Assembly (NCBI GenBank): GCA_910587665.1
Contig: CAJUMZ010000003.1
Span: 62,001 to 126,000 of the forward strand
Length of the DNA stretch: 64,000 nucleotides
Reading direction: 5' to 3'
Source: an uncultured Muribaculum sp.
Lineage (GTDB): Bacteria; Bacteroidota; Bacteroidia; Bacteroidales; Muribaculaceae
Below are positions 34,249 through 41,521 of this stretch, piece after piece. The stretch's first letter is position 1; each line of letters starts with the position of its first letter. The notes under the pieces are model-generated. The model ran no database searches, was not told where the DNA came from, and saw nothing but the letters and a program-made list of their open reading frames with translations. The position numbers and the translations under genes are program-made.

Positions 34249-35196
34249 ATGCAATTTAATATCAAACGAATAACCGCTGCAACCGCATTAGCCATAGCAA
34301 CAGTATTTTGCGTATCGGCACAGACAACCTACAATCGCCGACCCGCCCAACACAATGCCGAGCACCAAGACCTGCTTGCATATCAAACCAACATAGACGA
34401 GCAGATCAAGCTCAAAGAGACGCTTGACTACATGGACAACATCTTCAATGAAGAAGAAGAGCCTGAAATGGATATTTACACCGAAGGCTGGGACAGCGGT
34501 ACGGTGAATCCATATCGCAGTGCGGATGTACCGGAAACAAAAAAAATTGACGTAAGCAACTACGCGATGCCTACCAACGGGTATGTCACCTCACCCTACG
34601 GCTATCGCCCCAGATTCCGCCGCATGCACAAGGGCATAGACCTGAAAGTACAGATAGGCGATACTATCCGCGCGGCATTTGACGGCAAAGTACGTCTTAC
34701 AAAATTTGAACGCAGAGGCTACGGTTACTATGTGATCGTACGTCACGAAAACGGACTCGAGACCGTATACGGCCACCTCTCCAAGTTCCTCGTCAAGCCT
34801 GACGAATATGTAAAGGCAGGCGACCCGATAGCCCTTGGAGGAAACACAGGTCGCTCAACCGGCCCGCATCTCCACTTCGAAACCCGCTACATGGGATATG
34901 CGATAAACCCGGCAGCAATATTTGACTTTGCCAACCAGACCACTCACACCGATGAGTTTACATTTAATAAGAGTACCTATAAGAACTCCCGCGACTACTC
35001 CCCGAAAAAATCCAATCGGGCAGTCGCATCATCAAAGTCGAAAAAGTCCGGAGCATCAACCGTCAGAATCAAGCGTGGCGACACTCTTTCAAAAATCGCC
35101 AGGGCTAACGGAACAACAGTCGACAAGCTATGTAAGCTCAACGGCATAAGCCGCACCACTACCCTGACCGCGGGCAAGCCTCTTAAAGTAAGATAA
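34249..35196 (+). CDS. secreted M23 (LytM) peptidase with C-terminal LysM
   Basis: The 315-residue protein has a signal peptide (ALAIATVFCVSAQ). The M23 domain (about 100-225) has metal ligands His and Asp in HKGIDL and the H-x-H of GPHLHFETR, so it should be active. A LysM peptidoglycan-binding domain (about 268-315, VRIKRGDTLSKIARANGTT) ends the protein, preceded by a Ser/Lys-rich linker. It cleaves peptide cross-links in peptidoglycan in the periplasm or helps cell separation. It follows ndk closely and precedes a terminator. Confidence 0.92.
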   Translation: MQFNIKRITAATALAIATVFCVSAQTTYNRRPAQHNAEHQDLLAYQTNIDEQIKLKETLDYMDNIFNEEEEPEMDIYTEGWDSGTVNPYRSADVPETKKIDVSNYAMPTNGYVTSPYGYRPRFRRMHKGIDLKVQIGDTIRAAFDGKVRLTKFERRGYGYYVIVRHENGLETVYGHLSKFLVKPDEYVKAGDPIALGGNTGRSTGPHLHFETRYMGYAINPAAIFDFANQTTHTDEFTFNKSTYKNSRDYSPKKSNRAVASSKSKKSGASTVRIKRGDTLSKIARANGTTVDKLCKLNGISRTTTLTAGKPLKVR

Positions 35197-35237
35197 AACA
35201 ATACGCTTCAATACATTCTTCTCAATAGTATTTATAC

Positions 35238-35267
35238 AAAAGGTCGCCGAACATTCGACGACCTTTT
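35238..35267 (+). terminator. intrinsic terminator after the M23 peptidase gene
   Basis: AAAAGGTCG and CGACCTTTT pair with a 12-nt loop, followed by a T-rich run, 41 bp after the stop. Confidence 0.8.
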
Positions 35268-35306
35268 CTTTTTATATAATGTAACGAAACTGACACAAAC
35301 GATAAA

Positions 35307-35360
35307 TGTTGATAACATTGTTAATAACTATGTTGACAACACTGTTGATAACTGTTGAAC
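35307..35360 (+). repeat. 12-bp tandem array of DnaA-box-like TGTTGATAAC units
   Basis: Units start at 35307, 35319, 35331 and 35343 with exactly 12-bp spacing: TGTTGATAAC, TGTTAATAAC, TGTTGACAAC, TGTTGATAAC. A shortened fifth, TGTTGAAC, follows at 35353. The complement of the first and fourth units contains TTATCAACA, one base from the DnaA box TTATCCACA. The array sits between the terminator and the promoter of the HU/SPOR gene. It may bind DnaA or a local regulator. Confidence 0.7.
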
Positions 35361-35378
35361 AAATAAAACTAATTAACA

Positions 35379-35410
35379 TTTTGAAATCTGACGGCAACTG
35401 AGTAACTTTG
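35379..35410 (+). promoter_or_regulatory. promoter of the HU/SPOR gene, leaderless geometry
   Basis: TTTTG (35379-35383), a 19-bp spacer and TAACTTTG (35403-35410) match the Bacteroidota consensus. The GTG start candidate follows 5 bp later and an ATG 14 bp later. Confidence 0.65.
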
Positions 35411-35414
35411 TATT

Positions 35415-36410
35415 GTGAATTGGATGATACGTCATATTGAATACTTGATCATACGACACGATTGCGTGGTAATCCCCGGTTTTGGCGCGCTGATAGCCCA
35501 TTACCGCCCTGCCTATATCGACAGGGAGCTTGGGTGCATGTTTCCGCCATCGCGCACTCTCGTATTCAACCCCGACATAATTCACAACGACGGGCTGCTT
35601 GCATCATCGATTGCCCGCAGCATGGAAACGACCTTTGACAGCGCGTCAGCACTCTTGTCAAAAGAGGTTACCGCCCTCAAGCTACAACTTGATAACTCCG
35701 GGGAATTTGCCCTCGGACGTCTCGGCATATTCAGCCGAAAGGATAACGGTCCGGTAGTCTTTGAGCCGTTTCAAGCCACAGCCCTCTCCCCGCGCCTTGC
35801 CGGGATGCGAGCCATCGCCATGCAACCGGTAACAGAAGTAATTGCCGAAGAAGCGGGAAACCTTACGGCGGAAAAAGAAGGGAAAAGCCACATGCCGTTG
35901 CGCCGTCGTGTAATCAACGTCGCGGCGTCACTCGCGCTGCTCGTATGCCTCGGTGTCACATTGACTACGCCGATATTTGAGCACAAAGCTTCATTAGCCG
36001 GATTCGGCAGCAGTATAGTTTCTACCGCCAAAATGGAAGAGACTGAGTTTGAGTCGATAATGCAACCCGATATCGACCTGCGGATCGCCCTCCCAATGAA
36101 AACGGCGGAAACCGAAGAACCCCGCGTCATTGCTGTCGACACAAAAGCGGATACAACTATTCCGACAGCAACCCCGCGTATTATTGCCGCTGACAAGTAT
36201 TATCTGATCGTGGCGTCGCTCCCGTCTCGCGAAAAAGCGGAAGAATTCATCTCCATGCAAAATCACGGCGACAAGCTTGAAATAGCCGAAGCCGACGGAA
36301 GATACAGAGTATACGCAGCAACAGGCAATACCATTGCCGAAGCGCGTCAGCCTCTTATATCCGGAGAATTCGGATCGCGGTATCCTGACGCATGGGTATG
36401 CTGCAAATAA
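35415..36410 (+). CDS. HU/CCDC81-like and SPOR domain membrane protein
   Basis: The 331-residue protein has an N-terminal HU/CCDC81-like domain in two parts (about 1-60: IRHDCVVIPGFGALIAHYRP; about 60-125: LQLDNSGEFALGRLGIFS). One transmembrane helix (about 172-192, VINVAASLALLVCLGVTL) and a low-complexity periplasmic linker follow. A C-terminal SPOR domain (about 262-331, KYYLIVASLPSREKAEEFI) binds denuded peptidoglycan at the septum. Its role may be to link DNA or the cytoskeleton with the division site (inference). The start may be GTG 35415 or ATG 35424. The promoter and the tandem repeats lie directly upstream. Confidence 0.85.
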   Translation: MNWMIRHIEYLIIRHDCVVIPGFGALIAHYRPAYIDRELGCMFPPSRTLVFNPDIIHNDGLLASSIARSMETTFDSASALLSKEVTALKLQLDNSGEFALGRLGIFSRKDNGPVVFEPFQATALSPRLAGMRAIAMQPVTEVIAEEAGNLTAEKEGKSHMPLRRRVINVAASLALLVCLGVTLTTPIFEHKASLAGFGSSIVSTAKMEETEFESIMQPDIDLRIALPMKTAETEEPRVIAVDTKADTTIPTATPRIIAADKYYLIVASLPSREKAEEFISMQNHGDKLEIAEADGRYRVYAATGNTIAEARQPLISGEFGSRYPDAWVCCK

Positions 36411-36459
36411 ATCATCCGTCAAGCGATTTTTCAATCAACCATATACATTACAATCCATT

Positions 36460-36996
36460 ATGACTGATTTTCATGACCTGATTGTAAATCGACGTAGCAT
36501 ACGCCGATACACTGACGAAGAAATATCTCCCGAAGATGTAAAAACCATACTTGAGGCGGCATTAATGGCGCCGTCGTCGAAAAGTACCCGCCCCTGGCAC
36601 TTTGTCGTGATAGAGGACTCCGCTGTACTTGAAGCCTTAAGCAAATGCAAGGAAAGCGGAGCCGGACCCGTTGCAGGATGCTCACTCGCCATAGTGGTGG
36701 CCGTAGATGTCGAGGCCACCGACCCATGGATAGAAGATGCCTCTATCGCAGCGACATATATCCAGCTACAGGCACAAGACCTCGGGTTGGGAAGTTGTTG
36801 GATACAAGTGAGGGGCAGATATACGGCAAACGACATGGAATCGGAAACCTACGTTCAAAATCTGCTTGAAATGCCCGACACGATCCTTCCGGTGTGCATA
36901 ATAACTCTCGGTCATAAAGCTGAAGAGAGAAAGCCGCAGGCAACCGACAAGCTTCTTTGGGAAAAAGTGCATATCGGCACATGGAAAGAACGCTAA
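36460..36996 (+). CDS. nitroreductase family protein
   Basis: From the ATG at 36460 the protein has 178 residues. It shows the FMN-binding start IVNRRSIRRYTDEEISP, the MAPSSKSTRPWHFVVI segment and the central IQLQAQDLGLGSCWIQVRG. It probably reduces nitro-aromatics, flavins or quinones with NAD(P)H. It is not closely related to the nitroreductase at 18347-19093 (178 versus 248 residues). Its 3' end overlaps the next gene by 16 bp, so the two are translationally coupled, and a longer in-frame start at 36334 lies inside the upstream HU/SPOR gene. Confidence 0.9.
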   Translation: MTDFHDLIVNRRSIRRYTDEEISPEDVKTILEAALMAPSSKSTRPWHFVVIEDSAVLEALSKCKESGAGPVAGCSLAIVVAVDVEATDPWIEDASIAATYIQLQAQDLGLGSCWIQVRGRYTANDMESETYVQNLLEMPDTILPVCIITLGHKAEERKPQATDKLLWEKVHIGTWKER

Positions 36997-37784
36997 CCGA
37001 CCCCCCAAAAAAGATAGTCATACTCGGGGCAGGCAATGTAGCCACACATCTTGCCTTGAATCTATCACGACACGCAAATATCACGCAGATATACAACCGT
37101 CACATAGACGGAGCGCGCGAGCTTGCCGACAGGGTCGGGGCGACTGCCATTGATGACCCGCGCCTGCTTGAGCGCGATGCCGACCTGTATATAATATCAG
37201 TCAAGGATGACGCGATAGCCTGTCTTGCCGAACAGCTTAGAGGCTTCGGCGGATTGTGGGTACACACCTCCGGCTCGGTGACAATGGAGACACTGTCGGT
37301 CATATCCGATACGTACGGAGTGTTTTACCCGATGCAGACATTCTCAAAAGATGTAGATGTCAACATGAGCGAAGTACCCATGTTTATAGAAGGCAACACC
37401 ACGGTGACCGTCAAGCGGCTCAAAAAATTTGCCGCAATGATCTCCGACAGAGTGTATGAAGCCGACAGCGAACGCAGGGCAAAACTCCACATCGCGGCAG
37501 TGTTTGCATGCAATTTCACCAACCGCCTATGGGACATATCCGCATCCCTGCTAAAGGAACTCGGACTTGGCTTTGACACCATGAAACCGCTTGTCGAGGC
37601 TATGCTGACAAAGGCATGCGCCGTCAGCCCACATGAAGGACAGACAGGTCCGGCACGCCGTAATGACAGAAAAATAATCGACAAACACATTGAGATGCTT
37701 GACGGGGAGGCAAAAGATCTTTATGCGATACTCACTGAAAGCATCATAAAACAATATCATCCCCATGAGCAAGATAAACTATGA
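36981..37784 (+). CDS. Rossmann-fold and DUF2520 domain oxidoreductase-like protein
   Basis: The 267-residue protein begins with a dinucleotide-binding loop (KIVILGAGNVATHLALNLSR) and a short Rossmann domain (to about 130, VFYPMQTFSKDVDV). The C-terminal DUF2520 helical domain (about 140-260, AKLHIAAVFACNFTNRLW, LTKACAVSPHEGQTGPARRND) follows. This is the architecture of pyrroline-5-carboxylate reductase-like proteins of unknown substrate. The start at 36981 overlaps the nitroreductase gene by 16 bp, and its end overlaps the KdsC-like gene by 20 bp. It therefore sits in a tight operon. Confidence 0.88.
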   Translation: MERTLTDPPKKIVILGAGNVATHLALNLSRHANITQIYNRHIDGARELADRVGATAIDDPRLLERDADLYIISVKDDAIACLAEQLRGFGGLWVHTSGSVTMETLSVISDTYGVFYPMQTFSKDVDVNMSEVPMFIEGNTTVTVKRLKKFAAMISDRVYEADSERRAKLHIAAVFACNFTNRLWDISASLLKELGLGFDTMKPLVEAMLTKACAVSPHEGQTGPARRNDRKIIDKHIEMLDGEAKDLYAILTESIIKQYHPHEQDKL

Positions 37785-38289
37785 TCTTGGCAAGATACGC
37801 GCGATAGCCTTTGACGTCGACGGCGTCTTGTCGCCATCGACCATTCCGCTTGGCGAAAACGGAGTTCCTTCCCGCATGGTCAACATAAAGGACGGCTATG
37901 CCCTACAGCTGGCGGTAAAACACGGCTACCTCATCTCCATAATTACAGGCGCTGACAGCGAAGCGATACGGACCAGATTTTCCGCATTGGGAATAAGCGA
38001 CATCTACTTGAAAGCAGGTATTAAAATAAACATTCTCAATGAATGGATGAAACAGCATTACCTCGCTCCGGAGGAAGTGGCATTTGTCGGCGATGATATA
38101 CCCGACTATGAGCCGATGCGCCATGTCGGACTTCCCGTGGCACCCGCTGATGCCACATCTGAAATCAAAGATATCGCAAAATACATATCTCCGGTCAACG
38201 GCGGATATGGGGTGGCACGCGACCTACTTGAAGAGATAATGAAAGCACAAGACAACTGGATGACCTCGGCAAAGGCATTCGGATGGTAA
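37765..38289 (+). CDS. KdsC-like HAD phosphatase (Kdo-8-phosphate phosphatase)
   Basis: The 174-residue HAD protein has the nucleophile loop AFDVDGVLSPSTI (Asp-x-Asp), the second-motif Thr in ISIITGADSEA, and the acidic metal loop FVGDDIPDYEPM. The size and the absence of a cap domain match the YrbI/KdsC family that hydrolyses Kdo-8-phosphate to Kdo for the lipopolysaccharide core. Kdo synthase genes are not beside it. It overlaps the DUF2520 gene end and is followed by maf after 6 bp. Confidence 0.88.
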   Translation: MSKINYDLGKIRAIAFDVDGVLSPSTIPLGENGVPSRMVNIKDGYALQLAVKHGYLISIITGADSEAIRTRFSALGISDIYLKAGIKINILNEWMKQHYLAPEEVAFVGDDIPDYEPMRHVGLPVAPADATSEIKDIAKYISPVNGGYGVARDLLEEIMKAQDNWMTSAKAFGW

Positions 38290-38295
38290 TATGTC

Positions 38296-38907
38296 ATGAC
38301 GTTAAGCACTATGGAATACCGACCGCTTGAAAATCTTGAAGGGAAAAGGCTATTGCTTGCAAGCCATTCACCGCGCCGCCGCGAACTGCTCGGAATGCTT
38401 GGAGTAGATTTCGACATCGCAGAGATAATAGAAGTCGAGGAAAGCTATCCCGCCGACCTCCCGGTAGAATCAGTTGCCCAATACCTGTCGGCAAAAAAAG
38501 GCGAGGCGTATACAAATGCAATGAAGCCGGATGACGTGATAATCACCGCCGACACAGTCGTAATTGTAGGTGACGAAATACTCGGAAAACCATCGTCGGA
38601 AGAAAAAGCGCGAGAAATGCTCACAAAGCTGTCAGGGAAAAGCCATAAAGTGATCACCGGAGTTACTATATCTACACCAGCAGGAAAATGCTCGTTTTCC
38701 GCGACTACAAAGGTCACTTTTGACAATCTTTCCGAGGAAGAAATAAATTACTACATTGAAAAATACCGGCCCTACGACAAAGCCGGTGCATATGGTATTC
38801 AGGAATGGATCGGCGCCGTGGGAATAGAAGGAATCGAGGGAAGCTATTATAATGTCATGGGGCTGCCCGTGCATCAGCTATACAAACACCTGCTCACCAT
38901 ATCATAA
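38296..38907 (+). CDS. maf: Maf-family nucleotide pyrophosphatase
   Basis: The 203-residue protein has the Maf start LLLASHSPRRRELLGMLGV, the ADTVVIVGDEILGKPSS segment with the catalytic Asp, and the ending DKAGAYGIQEWIGAVGIEGIEGSYYNVMGLP. Maf proteins hydrolyse non-canonical or canonical nucleoside triphosphates and can affect septum formation. Starts at 38296 and 38311 are both possible. The 3' end overlaps the opposing ATP-grasp gene by 34 bp. Confidence 0.93.
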   Translation: MTLSTMEYRPLENLEGKRLLLASHSPRRRELLGMLGVDFDIAEIIEVEESYPADLPVESVAQYLSAKKGEAYTNAMKPDDVIITADTVVIVGDEILGKPSSEEKAREMLTKLSGKSHKVITGVTISTPAGKCSFSATTKVTFDNLSEEEINYYIEKYRPYDKAGAYGIQEWIGAVGIEGIEGSYYNVMGLPVHQLYKHLLTIS

Positions 38908-40007
38908 CTGCCGGTCTCCATCATAAAATTAAAGCCGGCGGGAGAAGGTGGCGTAAGAAACACCGTGCCCTCCACGAGGCGGTGATTCCGAACCACCGGC
39001 GTGCGAACTTCTGTCGGAAGTCCGTGCATCACCCTATATATACCGGTCACTCCGGGAGCAAGATGACGCTCAACAAGAATATGTGAAACCACTCCCATTG
39101 TCATGCGCAAGTTCAATTCGATGCAAGGCGCCACCATGCCGCCGGTGGTAACGAGCATATCCACTCCGAAATATCCATCGTATACGCCATCAATCACTCC
39201 GGCAAGTATGCCGGTCAGTTCACTCCGGATCGCATGAAGATGTTCCCGTGTAGCTCCCGCCGCAACAAGCATATCCTCAATCATAACGTCATCCGCAAGC
39301 AGATTACCGCCGTACGCGTCACCTGTCGAATTGAAAAATAAGGAATACCCTACCCATTCAACCTTACCGCCGGAGGAATGAAACAGCATGGCGAAATCGC
39401 ATTTTTTATCAAGCGACCGCTCCAATATAACGCTGCCCTGACGTCGAAAAATACCGTTAACACGAGCCGCCACCCTGTCATCAACCGCAGCCACGCGAAA
39501 CACGCCCCTACCACTGCTCGACCACGGCGCCTTTACATACACTGGCGCATCTGCGACAATCTCCCTAAGCTCGGATATCGTGGTAATCTCAACCGGAACA
39601 GGAGGCAACTGAAATGACAAAGCATCACGCAGACTTGACATTATTTCTATCGATACACGCCGGTGACTTACAGAAGCAATACTATCCAACCTTTTGTCAT
39701 CAAGGACAGACGCCCCCGCCGCCGACAACCGACGTGCCGCATCAAACGACCATCCCCACGGAGAGCCTTGACATGAAGCATGACATGATTCCACCACCTC
39801 CGGGTGCAGACAGAAAATGCCTCGCATATCGTTCAACCATCCTATATCAACACCTGAAGAAAGCACCATGTCGCCTTCATCGGCATACCATAGCGGTAGC
39901 AATGAACCGTCACCATGCAATCGCGCGACCTGCGGCGACAAAGTGAACCGCCGCCTACCGTACACGAGTGCGATATCATTTTCCGGATTAAAAAGATACA
40001 GTTTCAT
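38874..40007 (-). CDS. uncharacterised ATP-grasp family protein
   Basis: I start it at the ATG (40005-40007), giving 377 residues; the longer frame runs into the divergent promoter. It opens MKLYLFNPENDIALVYG and LLPLWYADEGDMVL. ATP-grasp features appear in order: a nucleotide Lys with Gly/Ser loop (VYVKAPWSSSGRGVF, about 175), the adenine-contact strand VILERSLDKKCDFAMLF, and the metal/ATP motif CIELNLRMTMG (Glu-x-Asn-x-Arg, about 305). It should activate a carboxylate for ligation, but neither substrate is known. It faces a short glycosyltransferase-like gene across a 49-bp gap. Confidence 0.8.
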   Translation of the reverse strand: MKLYLFNPENDIALVYGRRRFTLSPQVARLHGDGSLLPLWYADEGDMVLSSGVDIGWLNDMRGIFCLHPEVVESCHASCQGSPWGWSFDAARRLSAAGASVLDDKRLDSIASVSHRRVSIEIMSSLRDALSFQLPPVPVEITTISELREIVADAPVYVKAPWSSSGRGVFRVAAVDDRVAARVNGIFRRQGSVILERSLDKKCDFAMLFHSSGGKVEWVGYSLFFNSTGDAYGGNLLADDVMIEDMLVAAGATREHLHAIRSELTGILAGVIDGVYDGYFGVDMLVTTGGMVAPCIELNLRMTMGVVSHILVERHLAPGVTGIYRVMHGLPTEVRTPVVRNHRLVEGTVFLTPPSPAGFNFMMETGSYDMVSRCLYS

Positions 40008-40025
40008 TTTCACGGTAAAGTTAGC

Positions 40026-40033
40026 TATATTTG
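40026..40033 (+). promoter_or_regulatory. -7 promoter box of the glycosyltransferase-like gene
   Basis: TATATTTG lies 23 bp before the ATG at 40057. A near-consensus minus-strand TAACTTTA (40016-40023, one mismatch) may serve the divergent ATP-grasp gene. Confidence 0.4.
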
Positions 40034-40056
40034 TAAAAAACAGTGACAGCTCCGAC

Positions 40057-40638
40057 ATGAAAATTCTAATCATTGACTATCGCCCCGGAAAGGAAACAGC
40101 CGAAATTGTTGCCAACGCAACCGATGCCGGTCATGACATCTATATCGCCTCGGCAGAAGAACCAAGCCTGCCACATCTAAAGCGCGACATCAAAATAGGA
40201 AACAAAGCCGACAGGATAATACATAAGATAATCGGATATATCAGCGACTCGTATCACCTACATTCAACACGCCCGACATCCTCACTACTAAGCCGCATAG
40301 CGGAAATCAATCCCGACGTAATCCATATATACAATATAGAGGAACATTACATCAACATTCCATTGACCGCCTATGTATTGATGAAATACAAAATACCCAC
40401 CCTACTCACACTTGAAAACCCGAGCAGAATATACAGAGACACAAAAGCGCTCATAAAACGGAGAAGGCACAACAAGGAATTGTTCACCTCCACCTTCTCC
40501 ACATGGGAGCTTCTCCACATAGCGTCATCATCAAAAGAAGTCACAGAAGACGAACTCGCGGCAGACCATCCCGGATATATCGTAGCAGAAGGAAAGGAAG
40601 CCGAAACATATATGCGGATATATGAAGCGATCCGATAA
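40057..40638 (+). CDS. short glycosyltransferase-like protein (GT4 N-terminal half)
   Basis: The ATG at 40057 gives 193 residues (KILIIDYRPGKETAEI at the start). The sequence STRPTSSLLSRIAEINPDVIHIYNIEEHYINIP matches the N-terminal Rossmann half of family 4 glycosyltransferases. The C-terminal half with the E-x7-E sugar-nucleotide motif is absent; the last 50 residues are a short helical tail. It may be a truncated or degenerate enzyme, or a partner subunit. A longer in-frame start at 39817 lies inside the opposing gene and is rejected. A terminator follows after 16 bp. Confidence 0.7.
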   Translation: MKILIIDYRPGKETAEIVANATDAGHDIYIASAEEPSLPHLKRDIKIGNKADRIIHKIIGYISDSYHLHSTRPTSSLLSRIAEINPDVIHIYNIEEHYINIPLTAYVLMKYKIPTLLTLENPSRIYRDTKALIKRRRHNKELFTSTFSTWELLHIASSSKEVTEDELAADHPGYIVAEGKEAETYMRIYEAIR

Positions 40639-40654
40639 AATCTTTATTAACGAA

Positions 40655-40678
40655 AAAGCCACTCTCACGAGTGGCTTT
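40655..40678 (+). terminator. intrinsic terminator after the glycosyltransferase-like gene
   Basis: AAAGCCACTC and GAGTGGCTTT pair around a TCAC loop and are followed by TTATTCGTTTT. Confidence 0.85.
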
Positions 40679-41521
40679 ATTCGTTTTGGCAATCCAGCCA
40701 AAAAATCAACCTAAAACAGAATTAATCAAAAACACTTTTCATCATTGTATAAACTAACTATCCTAATTCTTCACATCAAAATACTAACCCTTTTTATAAC
40801 ATTTCAAAACTTAGACTGAGTAATTTATTTTACACATTGCAAAGATATATCAAGAAATCGCATCTCATACCATCATATTACCGCAATATAAAATATCTTA
40901 AAGTTATATTAATTATATCATCCTAATTACCACCAAATTACCCTTAACCATAATCCCATATTATATAATATATTTTTTAATAAAAAAGCTCCATTTTATG
41001 CTGCTAACGATAATTTTTACACAATCTCCATGCCGACGCATCCGAGAAAGCCCTCATTCTAACGGTCAAGACACAAACTACATCATACAGCATCACAACA
41101 GTCCAGGCATATAAAAAGCCGAGATATCAAAAGACGAAACGGGGGCAGCATCTCTCGATGTCGCCCCCGTTTCATCCTGCATCACAGGTCTACAAACTTT
41201 ACTAACTAACATAAATCTTTTTTCTTAAAAACAAGTACCTATTGATCTACTCTTTCAAAATATATATGCTTATAAAATATGCCCTAAAATTTTTCCCTAC
41301 AGCAAAACCGGCATTAAAACCAATCATTTTAGATGAACTAACACATATTGCCGTTTGCCGTCATTACGATGCAAAGATAATCAAAGAAAGAGATGAATGT
41401 CAACCTCATCATAAGGCAATATAAGACGCCACATACAACATCAAACAATAACTCACTAAAAACCAATGGAAAGCCACAGGAAATACTGCCGGCTCATCTA
41501 AACATACTCAAAAAGCCACAA
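40679..41521. other. AT-rich intergenic region, no gene supported
   Basis: About 840 bp with high A+T and scattered homopolymer runs. The longest open frame (41242-41424, 60 codons, TTG start) has no recognisable sequence and no promoter. The only strong structure is the hairpin at 41136-41173. The region could hold a long 3' UTR of the DUF6377 gene or a small RNA. Confidence 0.4.
41136..41173 (-). terminator. long GC-rich hairpin, likely terminator of the minus-strand transcript
   Basis: GAAACGGGGGC and GCCCCCGTTTC pair, with a second inner stem GCATC/GATGT around TCTC. On the minus strand it is followed by TCGTCTTTTG. It lies about 350 bp beyond the DUF6377 gene's stop. Confidence 0.55.

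Noticed and set aside
35307..35360. CRISPR array
   Set aside because: The repeats are 10 bp with 2-bp gaps; there are no spacers of CRISPR size and no cas genes in the window.
36334..36459. Longer start of the 36460 nitroreductase
   Set aside because: The extra 42 codons lie in the upstream HU/SPOR gene and have no similarity to nitroreductases.
41242..41424. Small 60-codon frame with TTG start in the AT-rich gap
   Set aside because: There is no promoter, no family resemblance, and the composition fits chance in AT-rich DNA.
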